Source of the DNA: Torymus aiolomorphi
Lineage: Eukaryota > Arthropoda > Insecta > Hymenoptera > Torymidae
Assembly: GCA_036365515.1 (NCBI GenBank)
Contig: CM070874.1
Coordinates: 210,980,297-211,044,296, forward strand
Length of the DNA stretch: 64,000 nt
Direction: 5' to 3'
Shown: in pieces, positions 32,002 through 43,400 of the stretch
Layout: every line of letters starts with the position of its first letter
Position numbering within the stretch: position 1 is the first letter of the stretch
Notes under the pieces: generated by a model
Databases searched by the model: none
What the model was told of the DNA's origin: nothing
Seen by the model: the letters and a program-made list of their open reading frames with translations, nothing else
Program-made: the position numbers and the translations under genes

Positions 32002-32765
32002 TCATGCAATCTTATATTTAGGTAAGAGGCCTGAGCCACTAACATTTCTGTTTATTGATTTATCGAAATAGGGACCTATGAAGTCTTTATATTTATTACT
32101 GTTGCTCTTACGCAGAGGTTGAGTTTCACTAGAATTCTTTTGAAAGCATTCGTTACTTCTATGATTTTGCGATAATTTTCAATATCATTGGAACCTATGT
32201 GCATCATGTCAGGTTGCTTCTGAAAGAGCAATTGAAGTAAACCTGCTGTTTTTGGATAGTTTACATTTTGAACTTTCACATAAGTTTTTGTAAAATCTAT
32301 AGGTGAGTCACCAATTTTCATTACATTATCTTCTATTCGTACCCCATAGATATTATCGAGTGAGTTGGGACGTTTTTCTATGTTTGTTTAACAAATTCTG
32401 TTTCTTTGTCATCATCATCATGTCCGCTTTCAGTTGTTTCAAATGATGCGTCTACTCTTTTAGTCTTTACAGTTTCATCAAGATCACTTTGTGATTCCTC
32501 TTCATCTTCATTATCTGAGCTAAGTTCTTGAGCATAACTTGGCTCTTGCTCCTCTTCGGTTTTTTTTTTTAATTACTTTCTTGTTCTCTGTTTGTGCAGC
32601 ATCAACGAGTTTTTCAAGTGAACTTATAATAGGCTTAAATGTTTCCCCCAACACCTTTTCTACATCTGTTTTATCTTGCCTGAACTGCTTGTACTTTAGC
32701 TTAATTGCTTCTCTCGATTTTACAATTTGATTGAGAACGTTTTCCTCTTGCTTGAGGTGTGCCAT
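32002..32765 (-). pseudogene. Polinton conserved protein, three frameshifts
   Basis: N-terminus 32765-32575: helical, Lys-rich, with I-V-K-S-R-E-A-I-K-L-K-Y and F-K-P-I-I-S-S-L-E-K-L-V. A ten-T run at 32563-32572 shifts the frame into an acidic Asp/Glu linker (32560-32395). A second shift near 32385-32400 leads to I-G-D-S-P-I-D-F and the block T-A-G-L-L-Q-L-L-F. A third near 32130 leads to the C-terminus L-L-P-K-Y-K-I-A. It is a conserved protein of insect Polintons whose function I do not know. Confidence 0.65.
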
Positions 32766-32822
32766 ATTGTCTGATGAACAATTGAAATCATACTAATCGG
32801 TTTTGCTTTGGGGCAGCTATAT

Positions 32823-33509
32823 TTATAAGAAATTGATCGAACCCCTTTCTATATCGACCAATACCAAGTGCCCTCTCTTTGCGATAACAAGAAATCCATA
32901 CATATCATTATTCCAGCAACTTGAACACAAATCTCTAAATTGAGCATATGACACATCTGTGTTTACATGATCGTTATATACATGCTTTAAATTCATATCA
33001 TCTTGTCGAAATAATACTAATAAATTAAAATTATCTCGTATTAGATGCTTTGGAATGTGAGCATAAGATTGACATAGATAGAAGCAGTCCACATTTTTGT
33101 GTCTTCCCATACAAAAGAAATTTTTAATGTTTTCTTGTTTTCCACATGCTACATCATCAAATATGATAATTGAATTTGGAAGTACATCTTCTATTAATAT
33201 TACTTCATCATGGTCCTTGAATGGGAAATACTTAATTCCATTTATAGACTTCAAGAGAAGTTTGAGAAATTTGTATTTAGGCTGTTCCAGTGATTTTGAG
33301 TAAACATACACATTTTCAAATTTTAAACCACTAGGATGAGTAATGAGTGAGAGTAGAGCATTTGTTTTGCCACAGTTTGATGGACCACAAAATATAGCTC
33401 TAATATTATTGGGAAGCAGTTCACCATGACGCCTTTTTGATTTTTGTTGGGACATTAATTTATCAAAATTCACAACAGGTAGTTTAACGTGTTGCTCCTT
33501 GAACTCCAT
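32823..33509 (-). CDS. FtsK/HerA-type DNA-packaging ATPase of Polinton
   Basis: 228 residues from the M-E-F-K-E-Q start; an in-frame ATG upstream would extend it to 33575. Walker A is G-P-S-N-C-G-K-T and Walker B is I-I-I-F-D-D-V-A. These fit the A32/FtsK-HerA packaging ATPases of Polintons, virophages and related viruses, which drive DNA into capsids. The frame is intact. It is divergent from the protease-fusion gene; only about 100 bases separate the likely starts, so the space 33510-33615 probably holds both promoters. Confidence 0.9.
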   Translation of the reverse strand: MEFKEQHVKLPVVNFDKLMSQQKSKRRHGELLPNNIRAIFCGPSNCGKTNALLSLITHPSGLKFENVYVYSKSLEQPKYKFLKLLLKSINGIKYFPFKDHDEVILIEDVLPNSIIIFDDVACGKQENIKNFFCMGRHKNVDCFYLCQSYAHIPKHLIRDNFNLLVLFRQDDMNLKHVYNDHVNTDVSYAQFRDLCSSCWNNDMYGFLVIAKRGHLVLVDIERGSINFL

Positions 33510-33615
33510 GTTCAATATTTGACGTCTCAAAGAAAAATAACCTTGAACGTATATATACATCATATTTATATACATTTCCAGTTAGTATGTATTTATCCTC
33601 CGAGGTGTTAACATC

Positions 33616-34785
33616 ATGATTGAGCATAAGCAGCGCAAACGCAATACGCATAAAGGTCGAGGCTTAGTCAAAACAGTCATCAATAAACTTCCATTTGAAT
33701 TAAGTCTGCCCGGCTATCAATACTGCGGACCTGGGACTAAACTTGTAAAGCGTATTGCTCGAGGTGACCCTGGAATTAATCCTTTAGATCAAGATTGTAA
33801 AGAACACGACATTGCCTACTCACAGAATCGAGAGAGCGTTGAGACTAGAAACGCTGCTGATAGAGTATTAGCAAATAAAGCCTGGGAACGTGTTTTCGCT
33901 AAAGACGCAAGTATTGGTGAGAAAGCAGCAGCTTATACTATAACAAACGCTATGAAATTAAAATCAAAGTTCGGTATAGAGCTGAAAAAGAGGCCAACCA
34001 CTACACTCGCTCAAGTAGTTAAAGCAGCCTCAAAACCGATTTCACATAGTAGTGATTCACACAAGGTAATTCAAGCTGCATTGAAAAGTGCTCGAGATGC
34101 TGTAAAGAAGGCTGGTGGTAAAGTCAAAGTACACATTCCTCGTGTACTACCAGTTCCATGAAAAATCGGAGGATTCCTACCTTTTCTGATTCCATTGTTT
34201 GCGGGTCTAAGTGCAACTGGTGCACTGGCAGGTGGCGCTGCTGGCATAGCTAAAGCAGTAAATGATGCAAAAGCTGCTAAACGGCAACTTGAAGAAAGTC
34301 AAAGACATAACAGTGCGATGGAAGCTATTGCTCTTGGTAAAGGTCTCTACCTTAAACCACACAAAACAGGTTATGGTATCCATCTTAAACCCTACGCGGA
34401 CGTGGCAAAAAAAAACTTCGATGTAAAATTGCCTCATAGAGCACTGACTGACGCTGACTTGATAAAATATGCTCGTATCATGCAAATTCCATACTTTCGA
34501 GGTGTATTCATGCGAAATACATTGCCAGCAAAAGGTCCACATTACCGCGAATCAGCGATCGTTAATCTCGATGATGAAAGAGGACTTGGTACACATTGGG
34601 TAGCCTATCGAAAACGAGGTAATGATGTTGTGTATTTCGATAGTTTTGGAGACCTTCAGCCCCCTGTAGAACTTCTGGATTACCTGGGCGTTAGCACCGT
34701 AAAGTATAATCACGATAGATATCAAGATTATAACTCGTACAACTGTGGGCATCTCTGTTTAAAGTTTCTGAATGAGGCTATATAA
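33616..34785 (+). pseudogene. Polinton fusion: PLA2-like, pVI-like and adenain-type protease
   Basis: A 390-codon frame with one TGA at 34159-34161. Residues 30-75: a phospholipase-A2-like domain like that of parvovirus VP1, with Y-C-G-P-G-T (calcium loop) and C-K-E-H-D-I-A-Y (catalytic His-Asp). After the stop, a hydrophobic/glycine-alanine stretch (about 34165-34260) resembles the membrane-active minor capsid segments of pVI type. Then an adenovirus-type cysteine protease: T-H-W-V-A-Y (His), Y-F-D-S-F-G (Asp), N-C-G-H-L-C (Cys). In capsids these parts would process structural proteins and breach membranes. The single nonsense codon splits the PLA2 part from the rest. Confidence 0.88.
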
Positions 34786-34828
34786 AACGATGTAAATGTT
34801 ATACATATTCAGTATTAATTATGCAGTC

Positions 34829-35141
34829 ATGGGTGAATCATTGATGCTAAGTTTATCTGGAACGTCATCTATACTAGAAGCTTAATACTTTCCACCAATT
34901 CAACTCTTGCCAAATAAAAGATACGTTCTAGGATTGGTTGAACTTTTAACCATCAATTCACTACCCAATATTGATATCGGAAATAACAAGTTTTACGTCG
35001 GAGAAGAGATAGTGACATTACCGACAGGTAGCTGGGAGATTGAAGATATTGAGCGCCATCTACAGGAAATACTTACATCTAAAGGTATAGTATCTCAGCC
35101 TTAAACCTAATAATAATACTCTTCGTAGTACTAGGTTTATA
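34829..35141 (+). pseudogene. Polinton penton-like minor capsid gene, truncated
   Basis: It starts M-G-E-S-L-M-L-S, has TAA at 34883-34885, continues Y-F-P-P-I-Q-L and Y-V-L-G-L-V-E-L-L-T, then N-N-K-F-Y-V-G-E-E and I-E-D-I-E-R-H-L. A frame change occurs around 35090-35100, and the matching sequence stops at about 35141, where satellite DNA begins. Only the N-terminal part of a much longer gene remains. Proteins of this type are the presumed penton (single jelly-roll) of Polintons; I base this on family recall. Confidence 0.7.
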
Positions 35142-36786
35142 CTAGAAATGCCTGTTTTAACCAATATTTTCCTAGTAAACGATGACAAGTGCGTAGAATC
35201 CTGCAATAAGCAGGAAAAACATAATTTAAAGCACTTTTTCTCTTCGTTAGTTGTAATATGGACTTTTATAATTGGTATCCTCTAAATATCGTAGGTTCGC
35301 GATAAAATACATTGTTTTATCAATATTTTCCTAATATATGGTGAAAAATGCCTGTTTTTACCAATATTTTCCTAGTATATGGTGAAAAGTGCATGGAATC
35401 CTGTAATAAACAGGGAAAACCACAATTTAAAGTACTTTTTCTCTTCTTGAGTTGGAAATATGGACTTTTATAATTGGTATCCTCTAAATATCGTGGGTTC
35501 ACTATAAAATACATTGTTTTACGAATATTTTCCTAGTATATGGCGAAAAGTGTGTGAAATCCTGCAACAAACAGGGAAAACCATAATTTAAAGCACTCAC
35601 TGGTATTCAAACGCCGGAAATTTCGATTTGATCCGTCCTTTTTCTGCAAATAACGTAGGTTTATGCTAGAAATGCCTGTTTTGACCAATATTTTCCTAAT
35701 AGATGTTGAAAATGCATGTTTTTACCAATATTTTTCTACTATATGGTGAAAAGTGCGTGGAATCCTGTAACAAACAGGGAAAACCGTAATATAAAGTACT
35801 TTTTCTCTCCTTTAGTTGGAAATATGGACTTTTATAATTGGTGTCCTCTAATTATCGTGGGTTCACGATAATATACATTGTTTTACTAATATTTCCCTAG
35901 TATATGGTGAAAAGTGTGTGGAATCCTGCAATAAACAGGGAAAGCCATAATTTAAAGTACTTTTCCTCTTCGTGAGTTGGAAATACGGACTTTTATAAAT
36001 GGTATCCTCTAAATGTCGTGGGTTCACGATAAGATACATTGTTTTATCAATATTTTCCTAGTATACGGTGAAAAGTGTGTGTAATCCTGCAACAAACAGG
36101 GAAAACCATGATTTAAAGTACTTGTTGGTATTCAAACGCCGGAAATTTAGATTGGTGTCGTTCTTTTTATCAAAATATCGTAGGTTTCTGCTAGAAATGT
36201 CTGTTTTTACGAATATTTTCTAATATATGGTGAAAAGTGTGTGAAATCCTGCAACAAACAGGGAATACCATGATTTAAAGCACTTAAAGCATTCAAACGC
36301 CGGAAATTTAGATTTGTTTCGTTCTTTTTCTCAAAATTACGTAGGTTTATGCCAGAAATGCCTGCTTTACCAATATTTTCCTAGTATATGCTGAAAAGTG
36401 TGTGGAATCCTGCAATAATCAGGGAAAAACATAATTTAAAGTACTTTTTCTCATCTCGAGTTGGAAATATGGACTTTTATAATTGGTATCCTCTTAATGT
36501 CGTGGGTTCACGATAAGATACATTGTTTTATCAATATTTTCCTAGTATACGGTAAAAAGAGTGTGTAATCCTGCAAAAAACAGGGAAAACCATGATTTAA
36601 AGCACTTATTGGCATTCAACCGCCGGAAATTTAGATTTGTTTCGTTCTTTTTCTCAAAATTATATAGGTTTATGCCAGAAATACCTTTTTTTACCAACAT
36701 TTGCCTAGTATTTGGTGAAAAGTTGTGGAATCCTGCAATAAACAGGGAAAACCATAATTTAAAGTACATTTTCTCTTCGCGAGTTG
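35142..36786. repeat. Satellite block 1, class I monomers of about 160 bp
   Basis: About ten monomers of 160-163 bases. Every monomer has a core (CCAATATTTTCCTAGTATATGG ... GTGGAATCCTGCAA) followed by one of two alternating arms: a GCCGGAAATTTAGATTTG arm or a GGACTTTTATAATTGG arm. Left edge: junction with the Polinton gene. Right edge: the match ends at GAGTTGGA near 36786. Confidence 0.9.
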
Positions 36787-37166
36787 GACATATACATTAC
36801 TCGACGGATCGCTGTGCGATAACTTAGGTAATTCGTTTCGCATTTTTTAACATTTTTTCAACCATCGTAAGTTAAGACTAGCGTGAGCTCGTTCTGTTAA
36901 TTATATTATTATATATTTTTTTTTTTAATAAAGCCTGAAGAGGTCGACAAACCCGTCGACGAAACGTTGCAACTACTTAGCATCGTAGTCTATTTTCTTT
37001 CCTGCTCCCAACGGATCTGGTCAGAATTGACCAAAACAACAATTTTTACATTTGACAATGGGGAGTAAAATTGTGAATACAATTACAAACTCAAGTTAGT
37101 TTGAAAATGTCATACTATTTTTTAATCATTGATTACATATCAATTTAATCAATTCAATTAATTAAA
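36787..37166. other. Spacer with a hammerhead-like motif before the BEN-like gene
   Basis: No gene seen. 36934-36965 reads CTGAAGAG, then GTCGAC, a six-base loop, GTCGAC and GAAAC, the same layout as in the palindrome at 24851-25183. It follows an A/T-rich tract with AATAAA at 36927. The sequence could be the end of a Penelope-like retroelement; the rest of such an element is not present. The final 100 bases are AT-rich and may be the 5' region of the downstream gene. Confidence 0.4.
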
Positions 37167-39273
37167 ATGCATATCAATATAAAACTAAAATCATTTTATT
37201 CAAAAATTACAACAGAAAACAAGAATTGGTTAGACTCGTTAGAAGTAACAACAAAGGGTGATATTTTAACAGACGACAAAAGGTTATCCGTGCCTCCTCA
37301 TTTGAAAATGAAAAAACGCCAGGGCAAGAAAAAAGAAAAATTTATTAAGGCTCTTAGAAAAGAAAGTGCAGACACAGAAAATGAGGAGCTTTTCAACGCA
37401 TCTCCAGTTTTTGGAAAAAGAGCAAATGCATCGCCCGATGATAGTTGCAATGAAACTCTATGGTACGTATTTATTCATACTATTTCTTATAATATTAATT
37501 TTTTATTTATTTATTTTTCAAAACATGTAACTCTTTTAAATACATTAATATAGATTTAATATATACTATTTTCATAAAAAAATTTATTCCAGCAAAGAAA
37601 AACTAAACGCTCAAGATCTATGTGGTGAAAATAACTTTACAGATCTACTCGAAGAGAGCTCTGTAGACGATTCTGATGACGAAAACAATAGCGATACAAT
37701 TGATGGACATGGAAACAGTGATGAGGAACTACAGAATAATGCAGGGTGTTCTGTAGTTAAGTCGCCCAGCGAGCACAAACCAACAAGGACCAAAACACGC
37801 AACATCAGCCCTTCACCCGTCCGATCGATAAGCTCGTTTATCGTTGATAACAAAGACAAAAGAACCGATTTGAAGCCATGTATTTGTTCTCGATTGCCCC
37901 CTGGTAAAGTCATAGTTATCTCTTTACTATAATTATGATCCGTACTATTTTTAATAATATTTTTAAATAAAAGTCGTTTTTATTATGTTTTTTATATCAT
38001 TCTATTATAATATATTATATTTTTTAGTTTCAGAAGCAGATCTCGAAAAATTAAGTGAAATTTTAGAATTAACAAAATTAATACACGTCGCACAAAATAA
38101 ATTAAATACTATGGTAATAATAAAAATAATAATAATTATAATACAAATAATAATACATAAAAATTAATACCAATATTATGCTCTAGGATGGTAAGACACT
38201 GGCATCGCCGAATAAGCAGATAAATAAAACTGTCATGGTTCCAGCATGTTTTGACACAAGTGCAACAGTAAGAAATTTTAAAATAACAAAATCATTGCAC
38301 ATGTATAACTGTAATTCTATAACCATATTAATTTTCATTCCAGGTTGAGTTTGTAAAAAATTCTGGGATCATTGTTAATCACTGGAAATTACAATGTATC
38401 CAAAACAGTAATAAAAAAAACCCTCGCGAAATGGCAAGACAATTAATGCGATTAATATTAGGTAATGAAATCCTAATAAAGAGCTCTCCTACAGGAAAAG
38501 GAGATTGGGAGCCCATTCCAGCGCATATTTTCGAGGGGGTTTATGGTAATATCTTAGTATATTTTTGAGCATAGTAATACATATTACTTTTATATAATAA
38601 AAATAGTAATACATATTATATTTATATTTTATACTTTATTAATACCAATGCACCAAAAGAAAAATATAAAATAAAAAGGATGAAATACCGAGAAGTACTT
38701 ACTGCAATGTGCGCAGCGCTTAGAAATCCCAGGGACAAGCATAGTGACAAATCACGAAGCAGCAAAGAAGGAAAAGATTCGAAGAACGATGAAGAAGAGA
38801 TTATACGGAAAGAAGAGGAAGATATGAAAGAAAGAGAAAGAAAAGAGGAGGAGAAAAAGAAGGAGGAAGAGAGGAAGAAGAAAGAGGAAAAGAATAAGGA
38901 GGAGGAGAGAAAGAAAATAGAAGAGGAAAATAAGAAGGAAAAAGAAAAAACGGAAGAAGAAAGAAAGCAGAGAGAAGAGAAGAAGGAGGAACAGAGCAAG
39001 AAGAAACAAGAGAAGGAAAAGAAAGAGCAAAGACAGCACAAAGAAAATGAGAAAAAAAATCAGATGTTGAAATTGAAAGAAGAAAAGAAATCGTCGGAGA
39101 AGAGACGAGTGGCCGAAAACACAGGAGATGATAAAGAAAATAATGAAAAGATCAAACAAAAAACAAGCTACGATGACAACAAAGAGAAGAAGCAAGATGA
39201 GATGAAAGTATTGAAAATTAATAGAAAAAGAAAGCTAGATATTGATGTAAGCATTAAAAAGAAGAAAAAATGA
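37167..39273 (+). CDS. BEN-domain-like gene model, multi-exon
   Basis: Exons with GT/AG borders and compatible phases: 37167-37462, 37593-37903, 38028-38113, 38187-38267 and 38344-38545. A last coding part lies at about 38630-39273, whose acceptor I could not place. The N-terminus is basic, exon 2 is acidic/Ser-rich, exon 3 is helical. Exon 5 plus the last part resemble a BEN domain (A-R-Q-L-M-R-L-I-L-G-N-E-I-L, then M-K-Y-R-E-V-L-T-A-M-C-A-A-L). BEN proteins bind DNA and act in transcription or chromatin. The tail (38750-39273) is a Lys/Glu-rich charged helix ending in a poly-Lys nuclear-signal-like stretch. It lies between two satellite blocks. It may be a host gene, a domesticated gene, or a copy with a lost splice site. 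Confidence 0.6.
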
Positions 39274-39954
39274 AAATGTTATTGTTATTTAAATAATTTA
39301 ATTATTTATTTAAATGCAGTTACTACTTTAAAGTTTATGTATGTTACACAACCTGCGAAATTCAATAAAGTAGTTTAGAAAATTATTATTTATATTTATA
39401 TATGTAACGGAAACTAATTCATTTTTTTTGGCAAACTTCAAGCAAAGATTTATGTATGCATAAAGTTTTGACAAGTTTCAGAACAGAATAAATATTTTTT
39501 TTATATTCTTTGTCGAACTTCTGATAAAGTTTCACCAAACTTGAAATAAAGTTCCGGCAAAGTTTGATTATGATATTAAAAATCTACAGTACTTACACGA
39601 AATTTTATGTAAAGTATCGCAAAACTTTGGAAAACGAAATTTACGTTCGTAAATTCTTTCGTAAAAGTTCACATAAAATTTGGGTAAACTTCGGTTGAAA
39701 TTCAGCAAAATAGCTTTGTGATTCTTTCCCGGTAGTTAGACCGAAGTTGCGCCGACCTTCATCCGAAAAAATGTACTACCTGTAAATCTTTCTCGTAAGA
39801 TTAGAAAACGTTTCCCCAAACTTTGACCAAAGCTGTTGCAATTGAACTTTAAGTTAGGGAAATTCTCATTTCCCGAATTATGCCAAACTTTTTATGAAGT
39901 TCTGTAGCATAAAACTTCCGCGAAACTTTCGCGAAGGGTAATTTTTTTACACGG
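39274..39954. other. Repeat-like spacer rich in AAACTT/AAGTTT
   Basis: No gene. The probable polyadenylation signal of the BEN-like gene (AATAAA) lies near 39363. From 39420 to 39950 the sequence has many short variants of CAAACTTC and AAAGTTTC in both orientations. It ends TTTTTTTACACGG directly against satellite, which suggests a decayed mobile element. Confidence 0.45.
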
Positions 39955-42519
39955 GGAATCCTGCAACAAAGAGGGAAAACCATGATTTGAAGCACTTATT
40001 GGCATTCAAACGCCGGAAATTTAGATTTGTTTCGTTTGTTTTCCAAAATAACGTAGGTTTATGCTAGAAATGCCTGTTTTTACCAATATTTACCTAGTAT
40101 CTGGTGAAAAGTGTGGAATCCTGCAATAAGCAGGGAAAACCATAATATAAAGTACTTTTTCTCTTCTTGAGTTGGAAATATGGGCTTTTATAATTGGTAT
40201 CCTCTAAATATCGTGGGTTCACGATAAAATACATTGTTTTACCAATATTTTCCTAGTATATGGTGAAAAGTGTGTGGAATCCTGCAATAAACAGGAAAAA
40301 CCATATTTCAAAGTACTTTTTCTCTTCGTGAGTTGGAAATATGGACTCTTATAATTGGTATCCTCTAAATATCGTGGGTTCACGATAAAATACATTGTTT
40401 TACAAATATTTTCCTAGTATACGGTGAAAAGTGTCCGGAATCTTGCAACAAAAAGGGAAACCCATGATTTAAAGCACTTATTGGCATTCAAAAGCCGGAA
40501 ATTTAGATTTGATTGGTTCTATTTCTCAAAATAACGTAGTTTTATGCTAGAAATGCCTGTTTTTACCAATATTTTCCTAGTATATGGTGAAAAATGTGTA
40601 GAATCCAGCAATAAACAGGGAACACCATAATTTAAACTACTTTTTCTCTTCGAGGGATGGAAATATGGACTTTTATCATTGGTATCCTCTAAATATCGTG
40701 GGTTCACGATAAAATACATTGTATTATCAATATTTTCCTAATATATGGTGAAAAATGCCTGTTTTTACCAATATTTTCCTAGTATATGGTGAAAAGTGCG
40801 TGGAATCCTGCAGTAAACAGGGAATACCATAATTTAAAGTACTTATTGGTATTCAAAAGCCGGAAATTTAGATTTGTTCCGTTCTTTTTCTCAAAATAAC
40901 GTAGGTTTATGTTAGAAATGCCTTCTTTACCAATATTTTCCTAGTATATGCTGAAAAGTGTGTGGAATCCTGCAATAAAGAGAGAAAACCATAATTTAAA
41001 GTGCTTTTTATCTTCTTGACTTGGAAATATGGACTTTTATAATAGGTATCCTCTAAATGTAGTGGGTTCACGATAAGATACATTGTTTTATCAATATTTT
41101 CCTAGTATACGGTGAAAAGTGTGTGGAATCCTGCAACAAACAGGGAAAACCATGATTTGAACCACTCACTGGTATTCAAACGCCGGAAATATAGATTTGT
41201 TTCGTTCGTTTTCTCAAAATAACGTAGATTTATGCTAGAAATGCCTGTTTTTACCAATATTATCCTAATATACGGTGAAAAGTGCGTGGAATCCTGCAAC
41301 AAATAGGGAAAACCATGATTTAAAGCGCCTATTGGCATTCAACCGCAGGAAATTAAGATTTGTTTCCTTCTTTTTCTCAAAATGACGTAGGTTTATTCTA
41401 GGAATGCCTGTTTTTACCAATATTTACCTAATATATGGTGAAAGTGTGTGAAATCCTGCAGCAAACAGGGAAAACCATGATTTGAAGCACTCACTGGTCT
41501 TCAAACGCCGGAAATATAGATTTGTTTCGTTCTTTTTCTCAAAATAACGTAGGTTTATGCTGGAAATCCCAGTTTTTACCAATATTTTCCTAATATAAGG
41601 CGAAAATTGTGTGGAATCCTGCAACAAACAGGGAAAACCATGATTTAAAGCACCTATTGGCATTCAACCGCCGGAAATTTAGATTTGTTTCGTTCTTTTT
41701 CTCAACATAACGTAGGTTTATGCTAGAAATGCCTGTTTTTACCAATATTTTCCTAGTGTATGTTGAAAAGTGTGTGGAATCCTGTAGCCAACAGGAAAAC
41801 CATGATTTAAAGCACTTACTGGTATTCAAAAGCGGAAATTTAGATTTGTGTCGTTCTTTTTCACAAAATAACGTAGGTTTATGCTAGAAATGCCTGTTTT
41901 TACCAATATTTTCCTAATTTATGGTGAAAAGTGTGTGAAATCCCTCAAAATAATTTAGTTTTATACTAAATATGCCTGTTTTTACCAATATTTACCTTGT
42001 ATATGGTGAAATGTACGTGGAATCCTGCAAAAAACTGGTAATAACTTGATTTTCGTAATTTTTGGTATTGAAACGAAGGAAATTTCGATTTGGGTTATAG
42101 TTTTTATCAATATAGAGTAGGTTTATGATAGAAATGCTTGTTTTTACCAATATTTTCCTAATATATGGTAAAAAACGCCTGTTATTACCTATATTCTCCG
42201 AGCATATAGTGCAGAGTTCGTAGAATCCTGCAAAAAACGCGGAAACCCTTGATTATATTATTTTTTGCTCTTAATGAGCTGCGAAATAAGTTTTATACTA
42301 AATATGCCTTCTTTTACCAATATTTTCCTAAAATATGGTAAAATGTGCGTGGAAACCTGCAGAAAACCGGGAAAAAATTATTTTCAGTACTTTTGGTATT
42401 CAAATGCAAGAAATTTTGATTTGGTTCGTTGTTTTTCTCTAAATAACGTAGGTTTATGATTGAAATGACTGTTTTTACCAATAATTTCCTAAAATATGGT
42501 TAAAAGTTCGTGGAATCCT

Positions 42520-43400
42520 GCAAAAAAAAGAAAAACCATGATTATCTAAACTTTTTGTTCTTAATAAGATGGAAATATGCATTCTTATCATTGTTTTCCT
42601 CAAAATAATGTAGTTTTATACTAAATATGTCAGTTTTTCCAATATATACTTAGTATATGGTGAAATGTGAGAGGAATCCTGTACAAAAACGTGGAAAACC
42701 ATGATTTAAAGTACTTTTTGCTCTTAATGAGATGGAAATTATGTTTTATACTAAGTATGCCAGTTTTTACCAATATTTTCCTAAAATATGGTGAAAAGTG
42801 CGTGGAATCCTGCAAAAAAAAGAAAAACCATGATTATCTAAACTTTTTGTTCTTAATAAGATGGAAATATGCATTCTTATCATTGTTTTCCTCAAAATAA
42901 TGTAGTTTTATACTAAATATGTCAGTTTTTCCAATATATACTTAGTATATGGTGAAATGTGAGAGGAATCCTGTACAAAAACGTGGAAAACCATGATTTA
43001 AAGTACTTTTTGCTCTTAATGAGATGGAAATTATGTTTTATACTAAGTATGCCAGTTTTTACCAATAATTTCCTAAAATATGGTTAAAAGTTCGTGGAAT
43101 CCTGCAAAAAAAAGAAAAACCATGATTATCTAAACTTTTTGTTCTTAATAAGATGGAAATATGCATTCTTATCATTGTTTTCCTCAAAATAATGTAGTTT
43201 TATACTAAATATGTCAGTTTTTCCAATATATACTTAGTATATGGTGAAATGTGAGAGGAATCCTGTACAAAAACGTGGAAAACCATGATTTAAAGTACTT
43301 TTTGCTCTTAATGAGATGGAAATTATGTTTTATACTAAGTATGCCAGTATTTACCAATAATTTCCTAAAATATGGTTAAAAGTTCGTGGAATCCTGCAAA
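42520..43400. repeat. 292-bp higher-order repeat, three copies
   Basis: The marker TACAAAAACGTGG occurs at 42682, 42974 and 43266, exactly 292 bases apart, and flanking sequence is almost identical. The same unit occurs at 50741 and 51033 in the second copy of the 7.77-kb duplication. Each unit is two monomers of different arm type. Confidence 0.85.

Noticed and set aside
38622..39195. Ser/Phe/Leu-rich - strand ORFs
   Set aside because: Complement of the Lys/Glu-rich tail of the BEN-like gene.
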